The notes beneath the pieces are model-generated. The model saw nothing but the letters and a program-made list of their open reading frames with translations, had not been told where the DNA came from and did not search any database. DNA of 64,000 nucleotides from Spinacia oleracea (Eukaryota > Streptophyta > Magnoliopsida > Caryophyllales > Amaranthaceae), in contig NC_079492.1 of assembly GCF_020520425.1 (NCBI RefSeq), positions 117,339,157 to 117,403,156 on the forward strand, given 5' to 3'. Both the position numbers and the translations under genes were made by a program. Within the stretch, counting starts at the first letter, position 1. Each line of letters opens with the position of its first letter. Positions 1-12,020 of the stretch are shown piece after piece.

Positions 1-960
1 GTTCTAAAATTATTAAACATGTAATAAATTTATTCAATTTCGAAATCAATTTCTCAATTTATTCAAGCATGTTCTAAATTTATTCGACGATGTTCTAAAT
101 TTATTCGACGATGTTCTAAATTTGTTCACCCGTGTTCTAAATTTATGCAGGGATGTTCTAAATTTATTCAACCATGTTCTAAATTTTGAACAAGCCAACA
201 CATATACATATATAAATGTTCTAAATTTTCAAGCTCGTATTCTAAATTTATTCAAGCATGTTCTAAATTTATTCAGTGATGTTCTAAATTTGTTCAACCA
301 TTTTCTAAATTTATTCAACCATGTTCTCAATTTTATAGCTCATGTTTAAAAAATTTATTCAACCCATGTTCTAATTTTATACAAGCATGTTCTAAATTTG
401 TACGTTCAACAATATTCTAAATTTTAGAACATGGAACACATATACATATATACATGTTCTAAAATTTTAAGCTAATGTTCTAAATTAATTCAAGCATGTT
501 CTAAAATTATTAAACATGTTTCAAAATTCATTCAACCATGTTCTAAATTTATTCAAGCATTTCTAAATTTATTCAAGCATGTTCTAAATTAATTCAAGCA
601 TGTTCTAAAATTATTAAACATGATATAAATTTATTCAACCATGTTCTAACTTTATTCGACCGTGTTTCAAAATTTATTCAAGCATGTTCTAACTTTATTC
701 AACCGTGTTCAAAATTTATTCAAGCATTTCTAAATCCATTCAAGCATGTTATAAATTTATACAAGCATGTTCTAAACATATTTAACAGTGTTCTAAATTT
801 ATTCAAACATGTTCTAAATTTATACAAGCATGTTCTAACTTTATTCAAACATGTTCTAACTTTAATCAAATATGTTCTAAATTTATTAAAGCCGTGTACT
901 AACTTTATTCAACCGTGTTCAAATTTTATTCACAAATGTTCTAACTTCATCCAACAATGT
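1..960. repeat. Minisatellite array, unit CATGTTCTAAATTTATTCAA
   Basis: About 45 degenerate copies of a roughly 20-22 bp unit, usually CATGTTCTAAATTTATTCAA followed by G or C. Unit variants change ATTTATT to ACTTTATT or AAATTATTAA. The array is interrupted by a distinct segment with ACACATATACATATA (near 200 and 430). The reading frames through it only mirror the repeat period. Confidence 0.9.
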
Positions 961-2091
961 CCTAAATCGTGATATACACTCAAATGAGATCTGATTCGCG
1001 GCCACCAAAATTGAAATTAATTTTTATTTTTGAATTGAGAAATTGATTGATTAAAGAATCGAGGAATCGATTGATTTTTATAATCAAAGAAATTGATTAA
1101 TTTTAGAATCTCATAAAATCGAAATTGATTGATTTTAGAATCGAAGAAATCGAAATCGATTGATTACGAAGAATCTTACCGAAATTGAAATCTGATTCAA
1201 GAACCACAACAACCGCGAACGGAATTTATAATCGAAATTGCTGAAACCAAAACCACCGCGACCGGCGACTGAATTGCAATGAGCAGCGGCGGCGCCGAGA
1301 CGCGAGTAGCGGCAGAAGCGAGACGCGAGCAGCGGCGGCGGCGAGCGAGGCCGAATGTTGTAGGTGTTCGAAAATGAGAGAGAGAGGAATTGAAGAGAGA
1401 GAATGAGCGCCGGAGAGAGAGATCTTACCGAACAGCCGATTGATTTTATTTTAGAATCGATTGAAATCGATTGAGAACACCAGTGATTGAATTAACCGAG
1501 CAGCGGCGGCGATTGAATGGCTGCGAGCAGCGGCGACGGCGAGCAGCTAGGGCGGCGAGAAGCAAGCAGCAACGACGGCGGTGACGATAGGCCACCAGCA
1601 ATCAATAGCACTTATTCGCAGATCGCATAATCTTACCGAATAACAAATCGATCGCAAATTGAGATTTTGAATAACAAATCGCAGCTGCTTTGAATAACCA
1701 TTTCTGTTTGGTGGGATTTTGTTCGAATAACAAATAGATCGCAAATTAAGAATTGGCGATTGAGTTTTGAGAATTAATCGATCGATGAATTGGAGGAGGA
1801 AGGTATTCGCGGCGTCACTGGCTTTCTGCGAAGGAATCACCACCGCGAGAAGCAACCGGTGAGAAGTGACCTGACCGGCGACCGGCGAGCGTTGGTGGTG
1901 GCTACGACCGGAGAGAGAATTGGAGAGAGAGGGACGAATTGAAGAGAGAGAAAGAGATTATGAAATTAAAAAAATGGCGTGAAAAAAAAATGGGGTATTT
2001 GTTAATAATAATTACGAAAATGCCATTATCAGAAAGTGTTCTTACCGTAAGGAAGTGTTCTCACCATAAGAAGTGTTCTTACGGGAGCCTT

Positions 2092-2108
<17 letters not shown>
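1..2108. mobile_element. Right part of a TA-flanked non-coding element (element 0)
   Basis: The left end lies outside the window. Order: a minisatellite array (about 1-960), an A/T-rich stretch of degenerate AATCGATTGA-type repeats (about 1000-1180, again near 1440), a GC-rich stretch rich in GCGGCGGCG (about 1260-1580), then a right end with three spaced TTCTTACCG/TTCTCACC-type boxes (2038-2085), a CT run and (TA)n. The same order recurs at 10097-11980, so the two are members of one family. No convincing coding sequence is seen; the longest reading frames (for example minus strand 1547-1855) are low-complexity. Superfamily is not resolved. Confidence 0.6.

Positions 2109-2123
<15 letters not shown>
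2109..2123. repeat. (TA)n microsatellite between elements 0 and A
   Basis: Short TA run after a CT run. It separates the right end of element 0 from the left end of element A. Confidence 0.9.
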
Positions 2124-3084
2124 GGGAAGGGATCCGGTGAAAATAGGTCCCTATGTTAGTATACTAGTATATATGAGAATGAATCTAATCCGTAGGATTA
2201 GATGAAAATCAACGGCTAGGATTAAAAGCAAGTAATGGAAATAATTTAAATAACCTCCCACACACCAAATAATAAAAAATAAAATAACAGACGTTTCTCT
2301 CTCTAAAAATATTGTACAGCCTCTCCCAAATTCAACCCCCTTCCTCTCTCTCAGACTTTTCTCTCTCCTCTAAAAACTGTCATTAAAGCTTCAAAAATTG
2401 TCGATGAAGCTTCAATTCACTCGATTTAGTCGTTGATTTCAAATAGTTCTTGGTGAATTCTTCTATATCTCTTCTCTTCTTCAACATTTTCGTCTATTTT
2501 AACCTAATTTTTTGTATTCGTTTAAGATTGGAGATGAAGGAAGCAGAAAAATCCAAAAAAACAAGCCGAAAAAGCTAGGAACGAAGAAGGTAATACAATA
2601 CACGAATTTCACACTATTTTCTTGTTTTTAGATCTTGATTTAGGTTAATTTGTGTTTATTTTATAGTGTAAGGAAAATTATGAAAAAGAAGATGAAATTG
2701 TGTAAAAACGGAAGAAAAACACATATCACATTCAGAAGATCGCGAAGAATCTTATGTAAGTAATTGATTGGATGTTCTATTTCATGATTTGATTTTTCTG
2801 AAATTTTTGTTATTATTTTTTGAAATCATAATCAGTTTATTCTTAATATTTGTGATTATTTTTTGAATTAATTGTTCATGTTTCTAAATTATTTTGTGAT
2901 TAGTTTTGAATTTCTGAATGTTTAGGTGATTAATATCTGACTTTTTTAATTAATTTGTGAAATTTTTCTATATTTTTGGATTTACTGATTTTATGAATTA
3001 ATTCATGATGTTCTATAACTTATAGTTATATGTTCTGAATGTTTGAACAGAGAAAATTCAAATGTCGGAAATGAGATCAAACGC

Positions 3085-3550
3085 GCCCAAACAACAGAGT
3101 TATATCGCACTGGTAGTTCTATTGCCGAACAAGCACTTGTGAATGACGTCCTTGTAAATGTTGGGTAATATTTTATAATCTCAATTCTTTAGAACATGAA
3201 GGTTCAACATTTAGAACATGAAGGTTCTCTATTTAGAACAAAAATGTTTAATGTTTAGAACATGAAAGTTACCTTTTAGAACACCAAAATTTAGGTATAG
3301 TGATGGTTCAATTATTGAGAAATGAAAGATATTTGAAAGAATTAGATCTTATTTGACTACATTTACCATATTTGAACCTTGTGCATGACTATGTCATCAA
3401 ACTAACTATTTTTGGCTTTTGTGTCTAATAATAAACGCGCCAAATCTACGGAGCCTATTGTCCCTCCATCACTTCTGAACGACATCATGAAAAATTTAGA
3501 GTAATATTTTATACTCTCAATACTTTAGAACACGAAGGTTAAGAATGTAG
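3085..3550 (+). repeat. Duplicated exon-intron-like segment in element A
   Basis: Two related segments, about 3089-3205 and 3433-3545. Both begin AAACGCGCC, encode a stretch ending in a (V/L)NDVLVNVG-like or LNDIMKNLE-like peptide, and then share GTAATATTTTATA followed by TCTCAATNCTTTAGAACA. The shared GTAATATT sits where a splice donor would be (3165 and 3501). This looks like an internal duplication of a captured exon plus the start of its intron. The source gene is not recognised. Confidence 0.45.
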
Positions 3551-6522
3551 AACATCATAGCTCACTGTGTAGAACATCATAATTTCATATGCTCTAATTA
3601 TAAGTGCACATGTTCTGAATTTGATGAGAATAATATTTCTCCCAAACATATTAACTTTTGATCAAAGGATTTTCATATATTCTTCTTGCCTCTATGTCAA
3701 ACTTGAGTTTCGTTCTTGAGTAGCTACTGCATTCCCTAGGACTAGTAGTCTAACACTCCTAGCATGGAGGATTACTGCTTAAAATTGTTTAAATCTATCA
3801 TGTATTTAGGATTACATTTCTTCATTCTACTCTCTCTATTAGGACCATGAACCCAAAGCATGTAGTTGTATGAATTCAAAAAGACAAAATTCTGAATTAA
3901 AAAAGTATGTGAGTGAGAAGCTGTTGATGAGGTATGCCTTGAATTCAAAAAGTAAATGTTTAGTTGATGAGGTATGCTTTGGATAGGTTTATAGTTTGTT
4001 GATTACTGGGAGAAGTTGTTGACAAATGGTGATTTTTTTCTCGAATTAGGCTAAATACTTTAAATTTATTTGTGTTTGCTTAAGATTGTTAGGTTATTGA
4101 TGAATAGTACCCCGCATTGCCAGGCATCAAATCCTTGATCCCATTCTTATGCATTTTTTCTGACTTTTCTTTGGATGTTAAGAATTCTAGATGCACTTTC
4201 TTGTGAAATTTCTGCATGATCTGCATTGAAACTATTAGTCATAGAAAGTAGAGAATTTTGTGTAGATTCTCAACATATGTTAGTCACATGCTTTCTAAGA
4301 AGTTAAGGTGTTTCTTTCATGTACAATCTCTTACTTTTCATGACAATAACAATTGAGGTTACGTGGGTTAACTGATTGTTGTACGTATATCAACTATTTG
4401 AGAATTAGAAAGTAAAGAACTGCCACAAAGAAAATTAGGTCATACTTTCATGTTCTTTGTTCTTAGGAAACAATTAATTCCTTTATCTGCTTCAATTTTA
4501 TCTTTTACCAATTTATGAAAGGTGAGATTAACAGAAGATAATACTCATAGTTCACTGGAAAGGACAATTGTTCATTGCTCAAGCCTTCTGATGTACAAAC
4601 TTTGTGGTTCTTTTTTGAAGTGATTATGCAATTAGTTATTACCGTCATTAAAGTTCTCAAGTCTAAACTTATTTATTTGGTTTTCCGAAGGAATTGCCTA
4701 CAACAATTGAAATGGTCATCTTATGCAACTTGTTTTGTTTGCAAAGATGTAAGCTCATGTTTGATGCTTCTAATGCATTTGTTATTATCAGTGGTTATAT
4801 TTTTTGTTAGAACATATAGTTGAACTGGTAAGAACATGTAACTTAACCAATTAGAACATATAGCTTCATAGGTTGGAACATATAAATTCAATTGTTAGAA
4901 CATATAACTTATCTTGTTAGAACATGTTGGTTCACTAGTTAGAACATATAGTTTCGTTGGTTAGAACATGTAACATATGTTGTTTTTGATATAATATCCA
5001 TATTATAAACATAACTAAATTTTGGTTGCGTTTGGTTTAAAGGAATTACCTTCTATGTTGATATTTGGTTATGGTTGTTAGCTGCTGTGATCTGTGCAAT
5101 TGAGCTTTAGGTTTGGCTAGCAGTTAGTCCGAAAGTAAATTAAATCTCTCAAATAGTAAACAAAATCTCTCTAAAAGTAAACTAAATAACAATGAAACAT
5201 CAACTCTCACTGTGTTAGAACATATAGCTTAACTGCTTAGAAAATGTAGCTTAAATGATTAGAACATATAGGAATATTGTACAATGGTAACAATCCAAAG
5301 AAAGGCGAGAGAAGCCATTAAGGAACATTAAGCCTATTGTATTTTTTCCAGTTTTCCTTTATGTTGTGTGTCTTTTTTAAGGGATTTGTAATTAAGGGGG
5401 GGGGGGAGTGAGTATGCAGGCATGTTGATTGTATTCGGTGAAAGTGGGAGAGTAGAGAACCTCTTGAACGTTCTCAAGCAATACATGTTTATAAGCTTTA
5501 AGCATTTATCAATACAAATTACAATCATTCATTTAAATATGAGTTTGAGTGAGTGAGTTTGTTGCATGATGACAAAAAGAACCACCTGAACATTCCCATT
5601 TGGATAACAAAACCAGGTTCATAAGACCATTATCCATTTATTGCTCATGTTAGTAACCAATTTGGGAAGAAAAATAAGTGTATCAGTGTAGATAAAGGTA
5701 CAAAAATCTTGCAGGACAAGTGCAGTGGTCTGTTTTTCTGTATTCTAATGGGCTAGTTCCCAGATGAGTGTAATGGATGTTCAACAACGTAACAGAACAT
5801 GTACTGTTAATGCAGAACATGTCCCTTAACTAGTTAGAACATATTGCTCAACTTGTTAGAACATATAGGTTTAATTGTTAGAACATATACTTTAGTTGTT
5901 AAAACATGTAGGTTTAATTATTAGAACAATTAGATGAAATGCATAGCACACATGGTATTGGTCCTTGGTACTTATATTAAATGAGTTCAGAACATAATTT
6001 TAATTACTGCAGAACAAAAGATAAGTAACTTAGAACATATATACTTTGTTAATGCAGAACATGTTCCTTAACTAGTAGAACATATTGATCAACTTGTTAG
6101 AACATATAAATTTAATTGTTAGAACATTATATGCATTATTTAAGAATATTTCTGTTCTAAATTTCATAACAAGATGTTCTGAAACTAGAAGGATATGTTC
6201 CAATATTATTTTCTTGTATCTAATATGTTCATGAAGTTGCTTTGGGTCTGATTTTATGCCTATTTTTATGACAATTTTGGCCAGGTTAGCTATGTTGTGT
6301 TTTCATGTGCGACATTATGGGCTAGTATATTTGTTTCAAACATTGGTGTTGGTCTTAAGTTGTTGCATAGTTGCTGGTGTAGGCTATTTGTTTTGCAGGG
6401 AGGGTTGTTGCAGGTCAGTTTAGGGTGGGAAGTGGTTCTGCTCTGTTTGGTTGTTGCTATAAGCTTTGTGTGTGTGGTGCTGTTGTAAGTAATGGTCGTC
6501 AATGCTTGATGTTTTGGGACAA

Positions 6523-6592
6523 TGCCTATTAGCTCAATTCGCAGAGCTTTGTGCAGTTTCACAATGATGTAGGTTCAAATCCTACATAGGCA
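6523..6592 (+). tRNA. tRNA-like sequence (probably a degenerate tRNA or tRNA-derived segment)
   Basis: A 70-base cloverleaf can be drawn. The acceptor arms TGCCTAT and ATAGGCA pair over 7 bp. The D stem is GCTC/GAGC, the anticodon-arm stem TTGTG/CACAA, and the T stem GTAGG/CCTAC encloses loop TTCAAAT. The B-box-like GGTTCAAATCC is intact. Against function, the anticodon loop has six bases (CAGTTT), so no anticodon can be assigned, and the D loop AATTCGCA lacks the usual GG. It resembles an organelle-like or SINE-head tRNA more than a working nuclear gene. Confidence 0.45.
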
Positions 6593-6941
6593 ACTCGTTT
6601 CAAATCACGGTATTTATCCATGAACACATACGAGATTGTGATGTCTTCAGTTATGTGTTGGGTGTAGTTATGCATATTGTGTTTGTTACTTGCATGTGTC
6701 TGTGCTCGGTCTTTCATGTGTATCTGCGTCAATTCATAACATTTAGTTTCCGAATTCATAAAGTTTAGCTTAGGAATGCAGAACATTTAGTTTGGGAACT
6801 CATAACATCTAGTTTAGGAAGTCAGAACATTTACGTTGGGAATTCAGAACATCTAATTTGTGAATTCAGAACATCTACTTTGTAAATGTAGAACATATGA
6901 TATTTTATTGTTTCTAATATTCAAAATTTAATTCACTGCAG

Positions 6942-7034
6942 TTTGAGCAAATGAAGAGATTGAGGCTTGAGTATTGTGGCGAGATATTGGCACACAAGAA
7001 AAATGATGAACATCATGTTATGGTTCCGAGTTAA
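6942..7034 (+). other. Exon-like fragment with stop codon, unknown product
   Basis: A splice-acceptor-like CTGCAG precedes an open stretch of 30 codons ending in TAA: it begins FEQMKRLRLEYCGEIL and ends VPS. It reads like the last exon of a plant gene. A transposon-captured protease or FAR1-type tail is possible, but I do not recognise it with confidence. No upstream exon of the same gene was found nearby. Confidence 0.3.
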
Positions 7035-9007
7035 GGAAATGGGAAACAAAGAATCAAATTTAACGGGATCATAATGTCTTTGTAACATCAAATGTTGAAT
7101 TTCTTGTAAATACTTTATGTTGAATTCGTAAAATTAGTAAACCATCAATTTATATTGGATGGTTTTGATCAACTTGTAATAGATTCATTTGCTTGAAGTT
7201 TAATTTGACTAATAGACTTGTAATGTGATATGCTAATGAATCTATTAAAAAAGAAGTCAATTACTTCACAAGTCTACTAGCTAAACCATGTTCAAAAGAT
7301 CGGTAAAAAATATATTCTATTTTTCTATGTAGAACAAAAGATGAGAAAATTTAGAACATGATCAACAACACGTAGAAAAAAAAGGTGTTTAATTTTAGAA
7401 CATGGTCAACAAAACCAAAATACGGTTATAATAAAATATATAAAATTTATACAACAATTTGAACCGTAACACTATGTCCATCCAGAATGATAATTAAAAT
7501 GTAACACTAAAAATAAGATATAAAAAAATAATGTAAAAAAGAGTACAACGTACATAATTTTTCAAAATTAAAAATACAAAACATGTAACAAATAAAATCA
7601 TCAACTCTAACTGCACGACAAATATTGAAATCGAGTTTTGTTTGAAGAAAACGAATCAATGACAAAGTCCTGAAAATAACAAAAAGGATTAGTGTCAAGG
7701 CAACTAAACAAAAAATAATAAAGCTAGTATACAAATTAGAACATTATATATGTATATTTTTTAGAACATGATGTATATTGTTTAGAACAGTAAGCATGTT
7801 GTGTAGAATACAATGAAAAGTTTCCTAGAACATGTTGTGTAAAGTTTAGAACATGTTGTATATTGTTTAGAACATGTATATTTTTTAGAACACGATGTAC
7901 ATTTATTTCGATCATGAAAGAAATAAAAACAGTTATCTAAATATTCAAATCATATTATAAAAAAGTTATAAAGTTCACTTCACTTTTTCCGGGAAATTTC
8001 GAATATCACGGTAACCAAGATCCTCACATCCTCTATATAACCGAATCTATACAAGAATGTGAGAAAACAGTTCATAACATATATAATAATAACATAGAAC
8101 ATATGAATAAAAGTGCAGAACAAAAAGAGCAATTATTCAGAACATCAACATTGTCAGTTGCATTGTAGTTCAGAACAAAAACATCGGTTATTCAAAACAT
8201 TTAAAACAATCATCCAGAACAAAATGAACAATTATTCAGAACATTAAACTGGAGAAATATTAATAAGAAAACGCACCAGATTCAGTGATTGACGATTGCG
8301 GACTATGAAAACTTCTGATTACATAGCACAGATAGATAGCATAAGGATTAATGTGAAATTAAAAAGCATGAAAAACACAACAATGATCAGAAAATATACA
8401 TAATCGAATCAAAGAACAACATGATTTCGAATATTGCACAATTACATGAATTCACAAATCCATGTTTGAAATTCAAACAATACGATTTCGCAAAATATGA
8501 TCGAATTCAAATAAAAAACAAAAAATTAAGAAGGAAATTGAATCAGAGAACAAATAATCTTTCCAAAACACAATCCAATTCAAAAAAAATCGTTCTAAAA
8601 TCATAAAATTAATCACAGATAATCATGAAAATAAAATTTGAAAAATTAAACAAGAAAATGAAATAATACCTTTAAACTCATGAAATCTGGAAATTTGGTG
8701 AATATATTTGAGAATCTGGAGTGAAATCGCAGCTATTAGGCCGAAAGCGAAGTGAAATTCGACCTTGATTGAAGCTCTAATGGTGGCACAATGAAGAGAG
8801 AGAAAATAGAGGTTTATAGTTTTTTAGAGAAGCAGTGAGCGTGAAAAGGGAGGAGAATGGCTGGGTAATAGTTTAATAAATTTACAAATATGCCATTACT
8901 AATCCCTTGATTTTGAGCTGTTAGATTAGAAAAGATCCAAAGGCTCAGATTAATTCTCACATAAGATTGTGTTCTCACATAGAAGGGGTGTTCTCACATG
9001 AGTCTTC

Positions 9008-9010
<3 letters not shown>

Positions 9011-9040
<30 letters not shown>
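9011..9040. repeat. (TA)n microsatellite between elements A and B
   Basis: Uninterrupted TA dinucleotides joining the right end of A to the left end of B. Confidence 0.95.
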
Positions 9041-9042
<2 letters not shown>

Positions 9043-10096
9043 CTCACGTGAGAAGGGATGTTACGTGAGAAGCGTGAGAAATATTATACACCGTTGGATT
9101 ATTAAGATCCGATGGTTGTGGATAAGCGTGCAATCACTAATGGAAAATCGGTGATTATAAAGTAATTTGAAAGCCATCTGAAAGGAGTAAAAGAGTACGC
9201 TTGAGTACCTGACGCGTGGTTTGAAGTTACCCAGAAGGCCAGAAACATTGAAACTCTCTATCTCCTCCAATCCTCTAAAGCCGTACAATCACACTTCTAA
9301 CTCAAATATTGTAGTCAATTGCCATTAATGAAAAATTTAAGGCGAGAAGATAGATAAATTGAGTAGCCATAAGAGATACATCAATCTTGTATAACAGATA
9401 CATTAATAGCGTATTAGAGGTACATAGTAGTGTACTAGAAATTCAATTCTATTTCTTTCCATAATCTCTTATATCACACAAACAACAACAATCATGGTGG
9501 TTTGAGATGGTTTGTTTTACTTGTGAAAGATGAGAGGTACGTGTGATTATTTCAACTTCGATGCTCTGTTATTATACATATCCTAGAATTTGGATGTATA
9601 TAGGTACATCCGTACATGATGTATTTCCAGTGTATCTTCAATGTACATATAATATATAAGAATTTTGTATCTCCAATACACTTTTGTATCTGCATATTCA
9701 ATATGTGATGGAGGATGCATGAAGAGTTGGAGGAGAGGATCAGGGTGCAAGACTTGGGCCAGATCAGAGAGCTTAGGATTGCTTTGATACAAGAGAAATG
9801 GAGAAGGGAGAACTGCTTAGGTAGATGGAGGATGATGATGGAAGCTAGAGAGGGGGGAGGCTTGAGGTTGGAGATAGAGAATTGGAGCGATCATGAATTC
9901 ATGCCAAATTAGTTGAAATAATTAGGGGGTTTTGGGTATAGTCGGTTACAACTCACAAAGAAAGAGGAGAGAGAATGAGTGGGTAGAGATTTCATTTTAA
10001 TTGTTCATCGCACAAGCGGTTAGATTAATTACTTTGTACGGTTAAGATTACTTCTCACCTTCTCACGATAAGTGTACTTCTCACCGGATCCCTGTA
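9041..10096. mobile_element. 1.06-kb TA-flanked MITE-like element (element B)
   Basis: The left end GGCTCACGTGAGAAGGGATG has three GTGAGAA boxes, then CCGTTGGATTATTAAGATCC. The right end has a GGTTAGATTAATTA box, three TTCTCAC boxes (about 10052-10085) and CCGGATCCCTGTA. The ends are inverted with respect to each other. The interior carries its own degenerate motif, (A/G)GATACATNAAT, near 9378-9435 and 9600-9700, unlike element A. No coding sequence is supported; the open frame at 9715-9912 has no recognisable domain. Confidence 0.6.
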
Positions 10097-10905
10097 GTTC
10101 ATGTTCTAAATTTATTCAAGCATGTTCTAAATTTATTCAACGATGTTCTAAATTTGTTCAACGATGTTCTAAATTTATTCAAGCATGTTCTAAATGTATT
10201 CAACAATGTTCTAAATTTAGAACATGAGAACCTAGTCAACAAATATACATATATATGTTCTAAATTTTCAAGCTCATGTTCTAAATTTATTCAAGCATGT
10301 TCTAAATTTTTTCAACCATGTTCTAAATTTGTTCAACGATGTTCTAAATTTATTCACAGGATGTTTTAAATTTATTCAACAATGTTCTAAATTTAGAACA
10401 TGAGAACCTAGTCAACACATATACATATTCTAAAAATTCAAGCTCATGTTCTAAATTAATTCAAGCATGTTCTAAAATTATTAAACATGTTATAAATTTA
10501 TTCAATCATGTTCTAAATTTATTCAAGCATGTTCTAAATTTATTCAAGCATGTTCTAAATTTATTCAAGATTTTAGCGTGTTCTAACTTTATTCAACCGT
10601 ATTTCAAAATTAATTCAAGCATGTTCTATAATTATTAAACATGTTCTAAAATTATTAAACATGTTATAAATTTATTCAAACATGTTATAAATTTATTCAA
10701 ACATGTTCAAACTTTATTCAAGCATAATCTAACTTTATTCAAGCATAATCTAACTTTATTCAAGCATGTTCTAACTGTATTCAAATATGTTCTAAATTTA
10801 TTCGAGCATGTACTAACTTTATTCAACCGTATTCAAAATTTATTCAAGCATGTTCTAACTTCATCTAACAGTGTTCTAAATTTATTCAAAGATGTTCTAA
10901 CTTTA
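10097..10905. repeat. Minisatellite array 2 with 20-bp perfect palindromes
   Basis: Same unit as the array at 1-960, about 35-40 copies. It contains two perfect 20-bp palindromes ATGTTCTAAATTTAGAACAT (about 10207 and 10382), each followed by GAGAACCTAGTCAACA, so the array has a higher-order unit of about 175 bp in its left half. Confidence 0.9.
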
Positions 10906-11969
10906 TTTTCGACTTGATTTTGCAATTGGAGTGAGTTACTCTGTATGGCATGAGAAATTAGAAGTAAAACTTTAAATTAACATTCAAATATACAGCAAAA
11001 CCATGACGATCTCCAAAATTCAGCAATTTCTATCATCTCTTCAATTTAAACACAATCGGCTTTTCCAAAATTCACTCAAAATAGCTGCAACTTTGAAACA
11101 AATTCAGAATAAAATGAGATATTAATCCTGATATATGCTCAAAGATGTAAATCTTGATATACGCTCAAACGTCTGATTCGCCGCCACCAAAATTGAAATC
11201 AATTTAATTTTTCAATTGAGAAATCGATTGAAATCGATTTTTATTTCAGAATTGATAAATCGATTGAAATCAATCTTGATTTCGAAAAATCTTACCGAAC
11301 TGCCGATCGATTTGATTTTCTAATCGATTGAAATCGATTGAGAACACCAACGATTGAATTAACCGAGCAAAGGCTGCGATTGAATGGTTGCGAGCAGTAG
11401 CGACGGTGAGAGGTGAGTAGCGAGGGCGGCGAGGGCGGCGAGAAGAGAGCAGCCACGGCGGCGGCGACGATAGGCCACCAGCAATCACGTGTTCTTATTC
11501 ACAGATCTGATTTGTGGCCACCAGCAACAACGACGATCTGATTCGCGGCCACCAGCAACACCTTTCAAAAAAAAAAATCGATTCGTTCAATTTTGGTGCG
11601 ATTTTGTTCGAATAACAAATCGAGAATGCTGATTGAGAATTTGCGATTGAGATTTGAGAATCAATCAATTGATTAATTGGAGGAGCAAGGTGTTCGCGGC
11701 GTCGTCGCTGGATTTCGGCGAAGGAATCACCACCGCAAGCAGCGACCAGTGAGAAGTGACCGGCGACCGCCGAGCGTTGGTGGTGGCTACGACCGGAGAG
11801 AGATGGAAGAATAGAAGAGAGAGAAAGACATTCTGAAATGAAAAAAAAATGGCGTGAAAATAAAAATTGGGTGTATCTGTTAATAATAATTACAAAAATT
11901 CCATTATTAAAAAGTGTTCTTACCGTAAGAAAGTGTTCTCACCGTAAGAAGTGTTCTTACGGGAGCCTT

Positions 11970-11980
<11 letters not shown>
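10097..11980. mobile_element. Second copy of the array-bearing element (element C)
   Basis: Same order as element 0: the CATGTTCTAAATTTATTCAA array, degenerate AATCGATTGA repeats (about 11190-11345), a GC-rich GGCGGCGA stretch (about 11390-11475), and a right end with three TTCTTACCG/TTCTCACCG boxes (11916-11960), a CT run and (TA)n. The expected left terminus is missing: the array starts directly at the right end of B, so C is truncated or B inserted at its edge. Non-coding. Confidence 0.6.

Positions 11981-12017
<37 letters not shown>
11981..12017. repeat. (TA)n microsatellite between elements C and D
   Basis: Uninterrupted TA run after a CT run. Confidence 0.95.

Positions 12018-12020
<3 letters not shown>

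Larger units (their letters stand above)
4800..8260. repeat. Dispersed TTAGAACATA motif clusters in element A
   Basis: Clusters of a short motif, TTAGAACATATAGCTTAACT in its fullest form, near 4806-4975, 5215-5270, 5800-6140, 6720-6900, 7330-7400, 7735-7890 and 8085-8250. Spacing is irregular, about 20-25 bp within clusters. The core TAGAACAT is the reverse complement of ATGTTCTA, the core of the arrays at 1-960 and 10097-10905. Between clusters is AT-rich non-coding DNA. Confidence 0.75.
2124..9010. mobile_element. 6.9-kb TA-flanked composite element (element A)
   Basis: The left end GGGAAGGGATCCGGTGAAAA follows a TA run. The right end, with three TTCTCACAT boxes (8957-9000), precedes another TA run. 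Subterminal regions resemble each other in inverted orientation: a GATTAG/ACGGCT box, then 'taatgg...ttaaataa..ccca', then CT-rich sequence, then an AAGCTTCAAT motif (about 2390-2420 and, inverted, about 8760-8775). The interior holds exon-like fragments with plausible splice sites, a tRNA-like sequence and many dispersed TTAGAACATA motifs. No transposase is recognisable, so it looks non-autonomous and may carry captured host fragments. Whether it is Mutator-like, Helitron-like or something else cannot be decided by eye. Confidence 0.5.

Noticed and set aside
1..960. CRISPR-like or centromeric array
   Set aside because: Units are contiguous and degenerate, without unique spacers, in a plant genome. 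The unit is far shorter than typical centromeric satellites.
4575..4823. A hydrophobic 82-codon frame in element A
   Set aside because: Ends in the TTAGAACATA repeats, no domain, codon use not gene-like.
6559..6786. Minus-strand frame ending in VGFEPTSL
   Set aside because: That peptide is the usual antisense reading of a tRNA T arm; here it is produced by the tRNA-like sequence.
9715..9912. A 65-codon charged reading frame in element B
   Set aside because: Inside a short MITE-like element, no similarity recognised; purine-rich sequence explains the Glu/Arg content.
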